IMG/VR virus record: IMGVR_UViG_3300042448_000646
Span: 1-64,000 of that record
Source of the DNA: a virus
Length of the DNA stretch: 64,000 bases
Direction: 5' to 3' (one strand)
Under the pieces are notes generated by a model, which was given only the letters and a program-made list of their open reading frames with translations, was not told the DNA's origin and made no database searches. Below, piece after piece: positions 17,195 to 24,197 of the stretch (the stretch's first letter is position 1; the number at the start of each line of letters is the position of its first letter). A program made the translations under genes and the position numbers.

Positions 17195-18623
17195 CATATT
17201 GTTTTTATTACTAAGTATTGGACTGAGTTTAAAAGCTCAGTCCTTTACTTATAGTTACACAGATCCGTGTACTAAAGAACTAAAGTTCATTAATGCGGAT
17301 ATGAATACGCCTATAATGATTTCTTACTACGGGCAGGTAAGAGCTTTTAGTTACGTTGAACTACAAGATGGTACGTTTGACGCTTGGTTAAGTTCTACTT
17401 TTACAAACTTCAGTACTTCCAAACCTTGTGAGGGGGTACTAACAACAACCACTACAACAACTTCTACCAATACGGTAATGGGTTTAGTAAATAGTGTAAT
17501 GACCTTGAACTCTTTAACGAGTTTAGACTTATCTTCGACATCCCTGGGTTCTGGGACTTCTGTAGGAGGAACAACCACCTCAGGGACATCGGGAGTTAAT
17601 GTAAAGACTAAAAATGGAAAGTCGAACGACAAATCAGATGGTGATGGAAGCAATAGCACTACTGGTGATGTTGGGAATACTTCTAGTTCGGGTGACCAAT
17701 CATCTGGACAAGGATCCGTGGGGTCGGAAGGACAAGTAAATAATGATGGAAGCAACTCAAATAATAACTCTAGCGGCTCTAACAATTCTGGGAGCAGTTC
17801 TGGGAGTAGCTCTGGTTCTTCTTCTGGTAGTAGTGGCAATGGTTCTAATGGAGGCAGCGGTTCTGGCACACCTTCAGATAAAAAGGCTGATGAGAAAACT
17901 CCTGAAAAAGTAGAAGAACAAAAGAGTGAGACTCAGAAAGCAGGAGGTAACTCTACGGCAAAAGCTGCTGCTAAAGGTAAAGTAGAAACTCAGAAGCCAG
18001 CTATCTTAGTCACAGGTGACATAGTAGGAATCCAAACTGCTAAGAGCGACAAGCAAGACGCAAGAGGTACAATGTCTTTTACTAGAGTAAAAGGAGATGG
18101 TACAGCTTCTGTAGGACTGTCTGGAGATTACATGGTTAATGCCAAGATAGGAAACATAGGAGCCATAAAATCTTGGATTGGATCAAACCAAAAAGGAAAC
18201 AAACATATTAACGTACTTTCAGCAGGACTAGGATTGATGCCCAAGTCATTCACTACTTCACTACTCTTTGTCAGAGTAAACTCAATTAAAAATTTCACAG
18301 CTTTGTATGGAGCTGCAGGTTCATATGGTAAACTATTTGAGGAAGAACTAATCTCTACTATGATTATAGGAGGTTTTATGTACAAGGGTCAGATTTCTAA
18401 GCATCTTGATGCTACGATTATTGCTGCTGCCGTGTACGCTCCTTACACTAAATACTACAGCGAGAGTCTATTCCAAAGCAACCCAATTATTGTTCCATTC
18501 CTAAACATAAACTATTCAATCACAAAAACTTTTAAGTTTGGACTTACAGGGGGAGGAACATACATAGCAAACCAAGACATAGTAAACTACCAAATCTTAG
18601 TAGGAGGTAAGCTGAAGATATGA
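17178..18623 (+). CDS. Exported protein with low-complexity linker and probable outer-membrane beta-barrel
   Basis: 481 residues from a GTG start; a TTG at 17157 is an alternative, and both overlap the CsgG-like gene. A signal peptide ends near SLKAQ. About 80 residues of a small N-terminal domain with two Cys follow. Next come a Thr run, then a long Ser/Gly/Asn-rich stretch (DNA about 17700-17870), then a Lys/Glu/Ala-rich spacer. From about DNA 17995 the sequence alternates polar and hydrophobic residues in hairpins and ends YQILVGGKLKI, as outer-membrane beta-barrel strands do. It may be a porin-like or surface protein exported during infection. Function unknown. Confidence 0.75.
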   Translation: MSLRVNILFLLLSIGLSLKAQSFTYSYTDPCTKELKFINADMNTPIMISYYGQVRAFSYVELQDGTFDAWLSSTFTNFSTSKPCEGVLTTTTTTTSTNTVMGLVNSVMTLNSLTSLDLSSTSLGSGTSVGGTTTSGTSGVNVKTKNGKSNDKSDGDGSNSTTGDVGNTSSSGDQSSGQGSVGSEGQVNNDGSNSNNNSSGSNNSGSSSGSSSGSSSGSSGNGSNGGSGSGTPSDKKADEKTPEKVEEQKSETQKAGGNSTAKAAAKGKVETQKPAILVTGDIVGIQTAKSDKQDARGTMSFTRVKGDGTASVGLSGDYMVNAKIGNIGAIKSWIGSNQKGNKHINVLSAGLGLMPKSFTTSLLFVRVNSIKNFTALYGAAGSYGKLFEEELISTMIIGGFMYKGQISKHLDATIIAAAVYAPYTKYYSESLFQSNPIIVPFLNINYSITKTFKFGLTGGGTYIANQDIVNYQILVGGKLKI

Positions 18624-19603
18624 GATGGGTTATTATTCTATTCTTATTTTCAAGCTCTCTAAGCGCACAGTTTACTTATTCTGGGTATCTTTATAATGCA
18701 AATGGATCTGGAGCAAATAACGTAGCTGTAAAGCTATATAGAAGGACAAACTCTACTATAACAGGATTTACTTCTCAGAGTAATTATAATGGGCACTCTT
18801 ACTATCGTTCTACAGGAACAGCTAACTGGACTACAGCTAAAGCTAACTGTGTTGCTATGGGGGGTTATTTAGTAACAGTTACAAGTTCAGGTGAAAATAG
18901 TTTCTTATTTAATCTTTGGCCTTCTGGTTGGATAGGACTAACAGATGAAGTAACAGAGGGGACTTGGAAATGGGTAACAGGAGAAACTTTTTCTTACACA
19001 AACTGGAACTCAGGAGAACCCAATAACTCAGGTAATGAAGACTATATTCAGTTTGTAAGTGGTGGAAAGTGGAATGACTTAAACAATAGTAGTAGTCTGG
19101 CTTATGTTATAGAGTTTGACTACATAGTAACAACTTCTTCTTGGACACTTTATAAAACTATTTATACTAACTCTTCGGGGTACTATTCTATCTCTGAGAC
19201 TTATGATCCTTCTAAAGAGTACTACATAGAGATAGCTGCCCCTACTAGAGTCCAGGCTTATGCAACTTCAGATATCCAAGGAGTATCTAATACTATACTA
19301 GGAAAGACTACAAGGAACGGCTTGTCCTTTCACATGTATGATGTAAACGATGACGGATTACTTTCAGTAGCAGACAAGTATTATGTGGCTGCAAGAAAAG
19401 CAGGAAGGTTTTCTAAGTGGAGAACAGCTCCTGACGTAAGAATCTTTACTACTGCTCAATACAATGCAATTAAAGCGGCTACTACAAACGTACGTGCAAC
19501 TTATCCTGGAGTTTCCACTCATACAACTTCTACTTTAACTAGTGGAGGAACTTTAAATCTCTACATAATAGCTCCTGGTTATGCTGGAGCAGTAACCTAC
19601 TAA
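18620..19603 (+). CDS. Secreted C-type lectin with dockerin-like module
   Basis: 327 residues. Signal peptide 1-16 (ends SLSAQ). Residues about 55-175 are a C-type lectin-like domain: W104-IGLTDE, the sugar-binding E133-P-N135 (the mannose-type signature in this fold) and W151-N-D153 are all present. A second part of a beta-sandwich continues to about 230. A calcium-loop motif DVNDDGLLSVADKYYVAARKA begins at Asp241 and is followed by a short module that resembles the one after the dockerin-like loop of the protein at 12385. The protein stops without a T9SS sorting domain. It probably binds a glycan outside the cell, perhaps bound to a cohesin-like partner. ATGA overlap with the preceding gene. 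Confidence 0.85.
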   Translation: MRWVIILFLFSSSLSAQFTYSGYLYNANGSGANNVAVKLYRRTNSTITGFTSQSNYNGHSYYRSTGTANWTTAKANCVAMGGYLVTVTSSGENSFLFNLWPSGWIGLTDEVTEGTWKWVTGETFSYTNWNSGEPNNSGNEDYIQFVSGGKWNDLNNSSSLAYVIEFDYIVTTSSWTLYKTIYTNSSGYYSISETYDPSKEYYIEIAAPTRVQAYATSDIQGVSNTILGKTTRNGLSFHMYDVNDDGLLSVADKYYVAARKAGRFSKWRTAPDVRIFTTAQYNAIKAATTNVRATYPGVSTHTTSTLTSGGTLNLYIIAPGYAGAVTY

Positions 19604-19604
19604 C

Positions 19605-20045
19605 ATGAAAAAGCTCATTATAATTCTACTCACTGCATTTGCAGTTACCCTAAACGCTCAGTGTTATAAAATTGACACTGTTCGCAATCACACGCACTTA
19701 CGTACCATAGCAGGAAGACCTGTTGATTTTGGAGTAGTGGCTACAGCAGAACAATTAATTGTAAACAAGTACTCTTTGTGCGACACAGGCATTAAAGTAG
19801 AGCTAGCAATTAACACAATTGCATTACCTCAAAGGCTTATAAACATTATAGGAATTCAACTATTAAAGAGGGATTATGTAGTCAATATGTCTATTACAGC
19901 TAATAACATTACACATTATTCTAGGAACGTAAAAACTGTATATGTTAATGCAATGTTCTTGACAGTCGAGGAGATTCCTCACAATAAAAAAGCATATTCT
20001 AAGGCAGTAGAGAAGTGTTTAATTGATTTGGTTAAGGAGCTATAG
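19605..20045 (+). CDS. Small secreted or periplasmic protein
   Basis: 146 residues. Signal peptide ends near LNAQ19, followed by Cys20. The mature part begins with polar beta strands and ends with a region (VYVNAMFLTVEEIPHNKKAYSKAVEKCLIDLVKEL) that reminds me of LptE-like or other small Bacteroidota envelope proteins; this resemblance is weak. It is the last gene of the operon, 36 bases before a terminator hairpin. Likely acts in the envelope with the CsgG-like and lectin proteins, but the role is not established. Confidence 0.65.
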   Translation: MKKLIIILLTAFAVTLNAQCYKIDTVRNHTHLRTIAGRPVDFGVVATAEQLIVNKYSLCDTGIKVELAINTIALPQRLINIIGIQLLKRDYVVNMSITANNITHYSRNVKTVYVNAMFLTVEEIPHNKKAYSKAVEKCLIDLVKEL

Positions 20046-20080
20046 CCCGTATTTACTGCATTCCTTACGTGTAGGTTTAC

Positions 20081-20108
20081 CTTAACTTGCCGTGTTAAGT
20101 TTTTGTTT
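20081..20108 (+). terminator. Rho-independent terminator ending the envelope operon
   Basis: CTTAAC (20081-20086) pairs with GTTAAG (20094-20099) around a 7-base loop, followed by TTTTTGTTTT. The stem is short and AT-rich but well placed after the last gene. Confidence 0.65.
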
Positions 20109-20134
20109 TAACTTAATTAGTTATAACTTATGAC

Positions 20135-20164
20135 TTGACTTTTTATATTGTAATGCTATATTTG
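20135..20164 (+). promoter_or_regulatory. Bacteroidota-type promoter of the packaging region
   Basis: TTGACT at 20135-20140, 16 bases, then TATATTTG at 20157-20164. The leader that follows contains ACAGACAACCAACCAC (20176-20191) just before the ATG at 20195. Confidence 0.8.
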
Positions 20165-20175
20165 TAGCAGTTGTA

Positions 20176-20193
20176 ACAGACAACCAACCACAG
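20176..20193 (+). promoter_or_regulatory. Conserved A/C-rich leader motif
   Basis: ACAGACAACCAACC here recurs as ACAGACAAACCAACC at 26727 before the scaffold gene, as AAACCAACCAAAC at 10580, and as an exact 14-base match on the minus strand at about 36417-36430. It sits in the short 5' UTR of genes lacking a Shine-Dalgarno site. Confidence 0.5.
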
Positions 20194-20194
20194 T

Positions 20195-20584
20195 ATGAAA
20201 AAACTTTTACGGAAGTACCCTGACCCTATTTTAATCCATAAGGACTACATTGATGTTTTGCTGAGACTAGCAGGATATCGTTTATCTGATTTATCAGTAA
20301 CAATTTTAGCATACTCTAGTTACAGAAAAGCTTTGACTTCAGACACTAAAAAAGAAATTGCTGCTAAGTTCAATACGACTATCCAAGTAATTTCAAACAC
20401 AATTACTAAACTTAGAAAACAACAGTTACTTCTGAAAAACAACTTAAACCCTAAACTAAAACCAGAGAATGACCATCAATCGGCATTGACTATTTATTTT
20501 ACTTTAGAACCTAAAACTAAAATAAGAAAAGAAGTATTAACCGAAAACACCTTTAAAGTAAAACAAGAAGAAGTTGTTGCATGA
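20195..20584 (+). CDS. Putative winged-helix DNA-binding protein
   Basis: 129 residues. Residues about 30-90 read as three helices with a plausible recognition helix (KEIAAKFNTTIQVISNTITKLRKQQLL), as in MarR/GntR-type winged helices, followed by a basic, Thr/Lys-rich tail. First gene after a strong promoter and immediately upstream, with ATGA overlap, of another putative DNA-binding gene. A regulator of late transcription or a packaging-site binder would fit, but no close family is recognised. Confidence 0.65.
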   Translation: MKKLLRKYPDPILIHKDYIDVLLRLAGYRLSDLSVTILAYSSYRKALTSDTKKEIAAKFNTTIQVISNTITKLRKQQLLLKNNLNPKLKPENDHQSALTIYFTLEPKTKIRKEVLTENTFKVKQEEVVA

Positions 20585-21141
20585 GAAAAGACCTTCAAAT
20601 AGAACTTAAAGTATTTGGATTATATAGTACGGCAGCCAAAGAGTTAAAGTGCACAAGTTCAGAGGTAGACGAAGTTTATTCTTGGTATCTAGGAGAAATT
20701 ATAAACTCTCTAAAGAATACTGAAACTAAACAAGTTTACCTCAAAGGCTTAGGTCGCTTTAGGGCTAACCCTGCGTGCATTCCAAATATACTCTACTTTA
20801 ATGTTGTGAGGTATCGTGAGATGGCTAACTTTATGTTGAAATTTCCAAAGTATCATACAAAAGGTAGGGCAGTATTTATGGATAATATTTATCAAAACTA
20901 TAAAAAGCTCTATGAAGAAGGTTTAACTAAGATGGACATTCTTTTAAATGAACCTATATTTGATAAGCCTATGTATCATAAACAGAAACAAAGACTTATT
21001 GATTTTAAAAAAGACAGACTAGAACAACTATATGAATCCATTTGCAGACTACATGAACTTGCTGAAGTTGGGAGTAAAGAACGCCGACAAAATAATCGAG
21101 GGGATCAGCAACAAGACATTGAAAGAATTCAATTTACTTAA
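20581..21141 (+). CDS. Putative IHF/HU-like DNA-binding protein
   Basis: 186 residues. Residues about 20-65 (EVDEVYSWYLGEIINSLK...VYLKGLGRFRANP) resemble the helix plus beta-arm entry of the HU/IHF fold, where an invariant-like G-x-G-x-F turn precedes the arms. The rest is a long, basic helical region ending in a Gln/Arg-rich tail. Crassvirales commonly encode IHF-like proteins, some near structural genes. The last 110 bases overlap the next gene in another frame. Function as an IHF-like protein is tentative. Confidence 0.55.
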   Translation: MRKDLQIELKVFGLYSTAAKELKCTSSEVDEVYSWYLGEIINSLKNTETKQVYLKGLGRFRANPACIPNILYFNVVRYREMANFMLKFPKYHTKGRAVFMDNIYQNYKKLYEEGLTKMDILLNEPIFDKPMYHKQKQRLIDFKKDRLEQLYESICRLHELAEVGSKERRQNNRGDQQQDIERIQFT

Positions 21142-21406
21142 AGATGATGACAAGCAACTTATCACAGACAGAATGGACATTTGTCTCAACTGTCCCTACA
21201 ACTCAAGAAATGCTAAACTATCTCCCGAGTACATGGCTCTTACGGGTGTCCCATACGCTACTGGAAGAGCCGAATTCCACTGTGCATTATGTGGTTGTAT
21301 CCTCGAATTTAAAACCGCCTGCCTAACTTGTGACTGTGGTATTACTCAATGGAATTCTAATAATTCACTAAAGAAACTACCTTTGAAGTGGGAAAAGAAA
21401 CTTTAA
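21032..21406 (+). CDS. Zinc-binding protein with three Cys clusters
   Basis: 124 residues. After a helical N-terminus the Cys clusters read CLNC, CALCGC and CLTCDC, a spacing that suggests two zinc sites. The start at 21032 places 110 bases inside the preceding gene. A later ATG at 21173 would avoid the overlap but would remove the well-formed helix before the first cluster, so I keep the long form. Related small zinc proteins are frequent upstream of terminase genes in Bacteroidota phages. Role unknown. Confidence 0.7.
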   Translation: MNPFADYMNLLKLGVKNADKIIEGISNKTLKEFNLLKDDDKQLITDRMDICLNCPYNSRNAKLSPEYMALTGVPYATGRAEFHCALCGCILEFKTACLTCDCGITQWNSNNSLKKLPLKWEKKL

Positions 21407-21417
21407 CATCTATCTAT

Positions 21418-21570
21418 ATGAAAAAACCATCAATCAAATTAAAAGGTATTACAAACCTTAAAAAAGCATTCCGTATTCTTAATGGATGTAATGGAAACAA
21501 AGGCACTAAGTGCGGAGTTGAAGTTTACTATATGCCTGCAGATAGTAAGCTCCAAGAAATTAAAGCCTAA
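21418..21570 (+). CDS. Small basic hypothetical protein
   Basis: 50 residues from the ATG at 21418 (MKKPSIKLKGITNLKKAF); a GTG at 21388 would overlap the preceding gene and is less likely. It is Lys-rich with two Cys (NGCNGNKGTKCG). No family recognised. Tightly packed between the zinc protein and the next small gene, hence likely real. Confidence 0.55.
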   Translation: MKKPSIKLKGITNLKKAFRILNGCNGNKGTKCGVEVYYMPADSKLQEIKA

Positions 21571-21573
21571 CCT

Positions 21574-21774
21574 ATGACAAAACAACCAACCAAACGTTTA
21601 TTACCTGAGAGCTCTCCTACTTTCCAAGACAACTTGTTTATGATAACAAAAGTCTTTTGGAAAGCAGGATACTCTTATGGTAAAACTGGACGTAATGATG
21701 ATTTTTATGCTCGTCTACTTGAAGATTTTGTTAGTCTTCCACAAGAGGAGTTTATAGCCAAATACGATAACTAA
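21574..21774 (+). CDS. Small hypothetical protein
   Basis: 66 residues, beginning MTKQPTKRLLPESS. Mixed helix with aromatic residues (KVFWKAGYSYGKTGR) and an acidic C-terminus. The start lies 3 bases after the preceding stop and the next gene follows within 5 bases, consistent with an operon. No recognised domain. Confidence 0.65.
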   Translation: MTKQPTKRLLPESSPTFQDNLFMITKVFWKAGYSYGKTGRNDDFYARLLEDFVSLPQEEFIAKYDN

Positions 21775-21778
21775 TAAT

Positions 21779-22096
21779 ATGGCACAGAAAAAACAAACTT
21801 ATATCTCTGCTGAACTAGATTGGGCAGAAGAAAAACTTGCAGAGTGGAGACAGTATGTAGATGCCAACCCCTTAAACTCACTTAAAGATAGAGTAGAGTG
21901 GAAGCCTACTTCTAAAGGAGGTTCTATACCTATGGTGATTGCATCTATTGAACAACAAATTAAATCTATTCGAGATACTATGAAAGAGTATCTTGCACTA
22001 CTTGATGTAGTAGATAAACTGAGGGAGAAAGAGGAAGCTAAACTTGAGATTAGAGGATCACAAGAGGTGAATGGCAAGATGAGTAAGTTTACGTAA
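21779..22096 (+). CDS. Small helical protein upstream of TerL, small-terminase candidate
   Basis: 105 residues, almost entirely charged helix (AELDWAEEKLAEWRQYVDANP, then a second helix LDVVDKLREKEEAK). It lies one base before the large terminase start. Homologous-looking proteins are often found directly upstream of TerL in Bacteroidota phages. Position suggests a small terminase or terminase accessory protein, but there is no clear helix-turn-helix and the assignment rests on context. Confidence 0.65.
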   Translation: MAQKKQTYISAELDWAEEKLAEWRQYVDANPLNSLKDRVEWKPTSKGGSIPMVIASIEQQIKSIRDTMKEYLALLDVVDKLREKEEAKLEIRGSQEVNGKMSKFT

Positions 22097-22097
22097 G

Positions 22098-24098
22098 ATG
22101 CATTTAGATAGCCCAGAATTTTTTGTCAATGTTAGATCTGTTCCTGATAAGGAGTCTTCTGAGTATGTGGCTTTTTGGGAAGAAGAAGATAAAAAGATAA
22201 CTGAAGGTATTACCATTAATGGTTTTTACTTTTCTCCTTTTATCTATTGGCATTTAAATTATTGGTCTATTTATGTGGATACTATAGTAGGCACTAGGCA
22301 AGTTCGTAAACTTGACCGCCCACAATTATGGGATACTTATTTAGCTGTTGACGAAACAATACACAGAGCTGAAAATCATATTGAAGGTAAAAAAGGGGTT
22401 GTAATGGTGGGGTCTCGACGAATCTCTAAATCAGTATTGACTTCATCGTATATTACCCATAAAGCAGTAACTCAAAGAGGTAGTGATAATCTAATCTCAG
22501 CTTTGAATGGCCCTGACTTAAAAATTATAACAGAGTACGTAGATTTAGGTTTACGTAATCTTCCAGAGTACTTTAAGTTTCCTCGTATCGAAGATGATTG
22601 GAAACGACAAGTAACCCTAGGATATAAAGATAAACAAAACGTAAGAAATGAATGGTCTAAATTCCATATACGAAACTTTGATGAAGGCAACAATACGGAA
22701 GCGGCTGCTGGTCTTACTCTATCTTCTTTTCTCTTGGAGGAAGGAGGAAAAGGAAAGATTCTCAACTGCTTGGCGGCAACTACCCCTTGTTTTGACAGCC
22801 CATATGGATGGCGTTGTTCTCCTTTTGTCATTGGGACTTCGGGAGATATGACAAAAGCAGGGGACTTGGAAGAACTTTTCAATAACCCTGAAGCTTATAA
22901 TTTTCTTCCTGTAGAATCTACAGAGTCTGGCAAATCCTATGGTTTGTTTATTCCAGGTACTAAATCATTAAAAGTTCCAAAAGAACCAAAACCTTTAGGA
23001 CTCTATTTAGAAAAAGAACTACCCTCAGAATTAGACAACGTTGTAATTTGGGTGTCTGATGAAAAAAAAGGAAAAGAACTTATTTTAAAATCACGTGAAC
23101 AAATTAAAAAATCAAGTGGTCTTGAAGCGTACTTAAAGGAAGTAATGTATTACCCTCTTACACACGAAGAGTGTTTCTTAGAACTTTCACAGAATATCTT
23201 TCCAGTAGATTTACTTCAAGAGCAATTACAAAAGATAACTGCACTTGATGCTAACCCTGACTATGTTGAATTAGTTCAAAAAGCCGATGGTAGTATAGGA
23301 CATAAGTTTACAGAGAAGAAACCAGTACAGACCTTTCCTTCTAAACCTACGGATAATCTTGAAGGGGTTGTTCAGATTTGGGAATATCCTATCCTAGGCG
23401 CCCCGTATGGTCTCTATACTGCAGGGACTGACCCATATAAACAATCACAAGCTAAATACTCTACTTCATTAGGATCGACTTACATATACAAACGTGTGCA
23501 TGATATTGCAGGAGAGGGATGGCAAAATATTGTAGTAGCCTCCTACACAGGACGTCCTAGAAAAATTGAAATGTGGTATGAAATGACCAAGATGCTTCTT
23601 AAGTATTATAATGCTAAAAGTCTTTGTGAAAACATGGATATGGGATTTATCCAGCATTGTATTGAAAAGAATGAAGCAGCTTTCTTTTTAGAACGTACTC
23701 CTTCTTTTTTAAATGATATTCACCCAAGCAGTGCAGTGAATAGAGAATACGGAATACATATGACTAGTGACATTAAAGATTATTTGAACTCTTTAATCAT
23801 TGAGTATGTTACTGAAGTTATTGATAGAGAGGTAGATAAAGATGGAAACGTCACAAAAGAAAGACTAGGAGTAACACGAATTTTAGATCCTTTGTTGTTA
23901 AAGGAATTAATTAAATTCACCCCTAAGTTAAACGTCGATAGGGTTATTTCATTTGGACTTACTTTAGCAATGGCAAAATCTTTGAATGGAAAATCAATTA
24001 TAGTATCTTCTACAGAAGATGCACGTATGCAAGATTACTTCAAAACATCTAAAACTAAGCAACTTTTTAGAACAACTAGGAACCCATTTAGGTACTAA
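22098..24098 (+). CDS. terL: Terminase large subunit
   Basis: 666 residues, ATPase-nuclease motor that packages DNA into the prohead. The ATPase part has a Walker A-like G105-S-R-R-I-S-K111-S112 and a Walker B-like SSFLLE214-E215. The nuclease part has an RNase H-type first acidic residue at Asp445 (AGTDPY), a CENMDMG segment and a late NVDRVISFGLTLA helix consistent with the third acidic site. Length and order match crAss-like TerL. The residue before the Walker A lysine is Ser where Gly is usual. It is followed by a 99-base gap before the portal gene. Confidence 0.93.
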   Translation: MHLDSPEFFVNVRSVPDKESSEYVAFWEEEDKKITEGITINGFYFSPFIYWHLNYWSIYVDTIVGTRQVRKLDRPQLWDTYLAVDETIHRAENHIEGKKGVVMVGSRRISKSVLTSSYITHKAVTQRGSDNLISALNGPDLKIITEYVDLGLRNLPEYFKFPRIEDDWKRQVTLGYKDKQNVRNEWSKFHIRNFDEGNNTEAAAGLTLSSFLLEEGGKGKILNCLAATTPCFDSPYGWRCSPFVIGTSGDMTKAGDLEELFNNPEAYNFLPVESTESGKSYGLFIPGTKSLKVPKEPKPLGLYLEKELPSELDNVVIWVSDEKKGKELILKSREQIKKSSGLEAYLKEVMYYPLTHEECFLELSQNIFPVDLLQEQLQKITALDANPDYVELVQKADGSIGHKFTEKKPVQTFPSKPTDNLEGVVQIWEYPILGAPYGLYTAGTDPYKQSQAKYSTSLGSTYIYKRVHDIAGEGWQNIVVASYTGRPRKIEMWYEMTKMLLKYYNAKSLCENMDMGFIQHCIEKNEAAFFLERTPSFLNDIHPSSAVNREYGIHMTSDIKDYLNSLIIEYVTEVIDREVDKDGNVTKERLGVTRILDPLLLKELIKFTPKLNVDRVISFGLTLAMAKSLNGKSIIVSSTEDARMQDYFKTSKTKQLFRTTRNPFRY

Positions 24099-24197
24099 AC
24101 TGTACTTATTTTAAAATTTTAAGTAGCAAAATTAAGATTTGGTATTATTTTTACGGCTAGTTATACTTTAAAAGTTAATACCTTAACATCCATTGTT

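Noticed and set aside
17351-17869. Long minus-strand open frame opposite the Ser/Gly-rich region
   Set aside because: It is a low-complexity Pro/Leu/Glu shadow of the Ser/Gly/Thr codons on the + strand, with no domain and no promoter.
18620-19603. Diversity-generating retroelement target (C-type lectin fold)
   Set aside because: I found no reverse transcriptase or template repeat in the window, and no run of variable adenine-rich codons stood out at the lectin's sugar site.
24099-24197. Promoter in the gap before the portal gene
   Set aside because: The gap is AT-rich, but no TTG plus TAnnTTTG pair with normal spacing is present.
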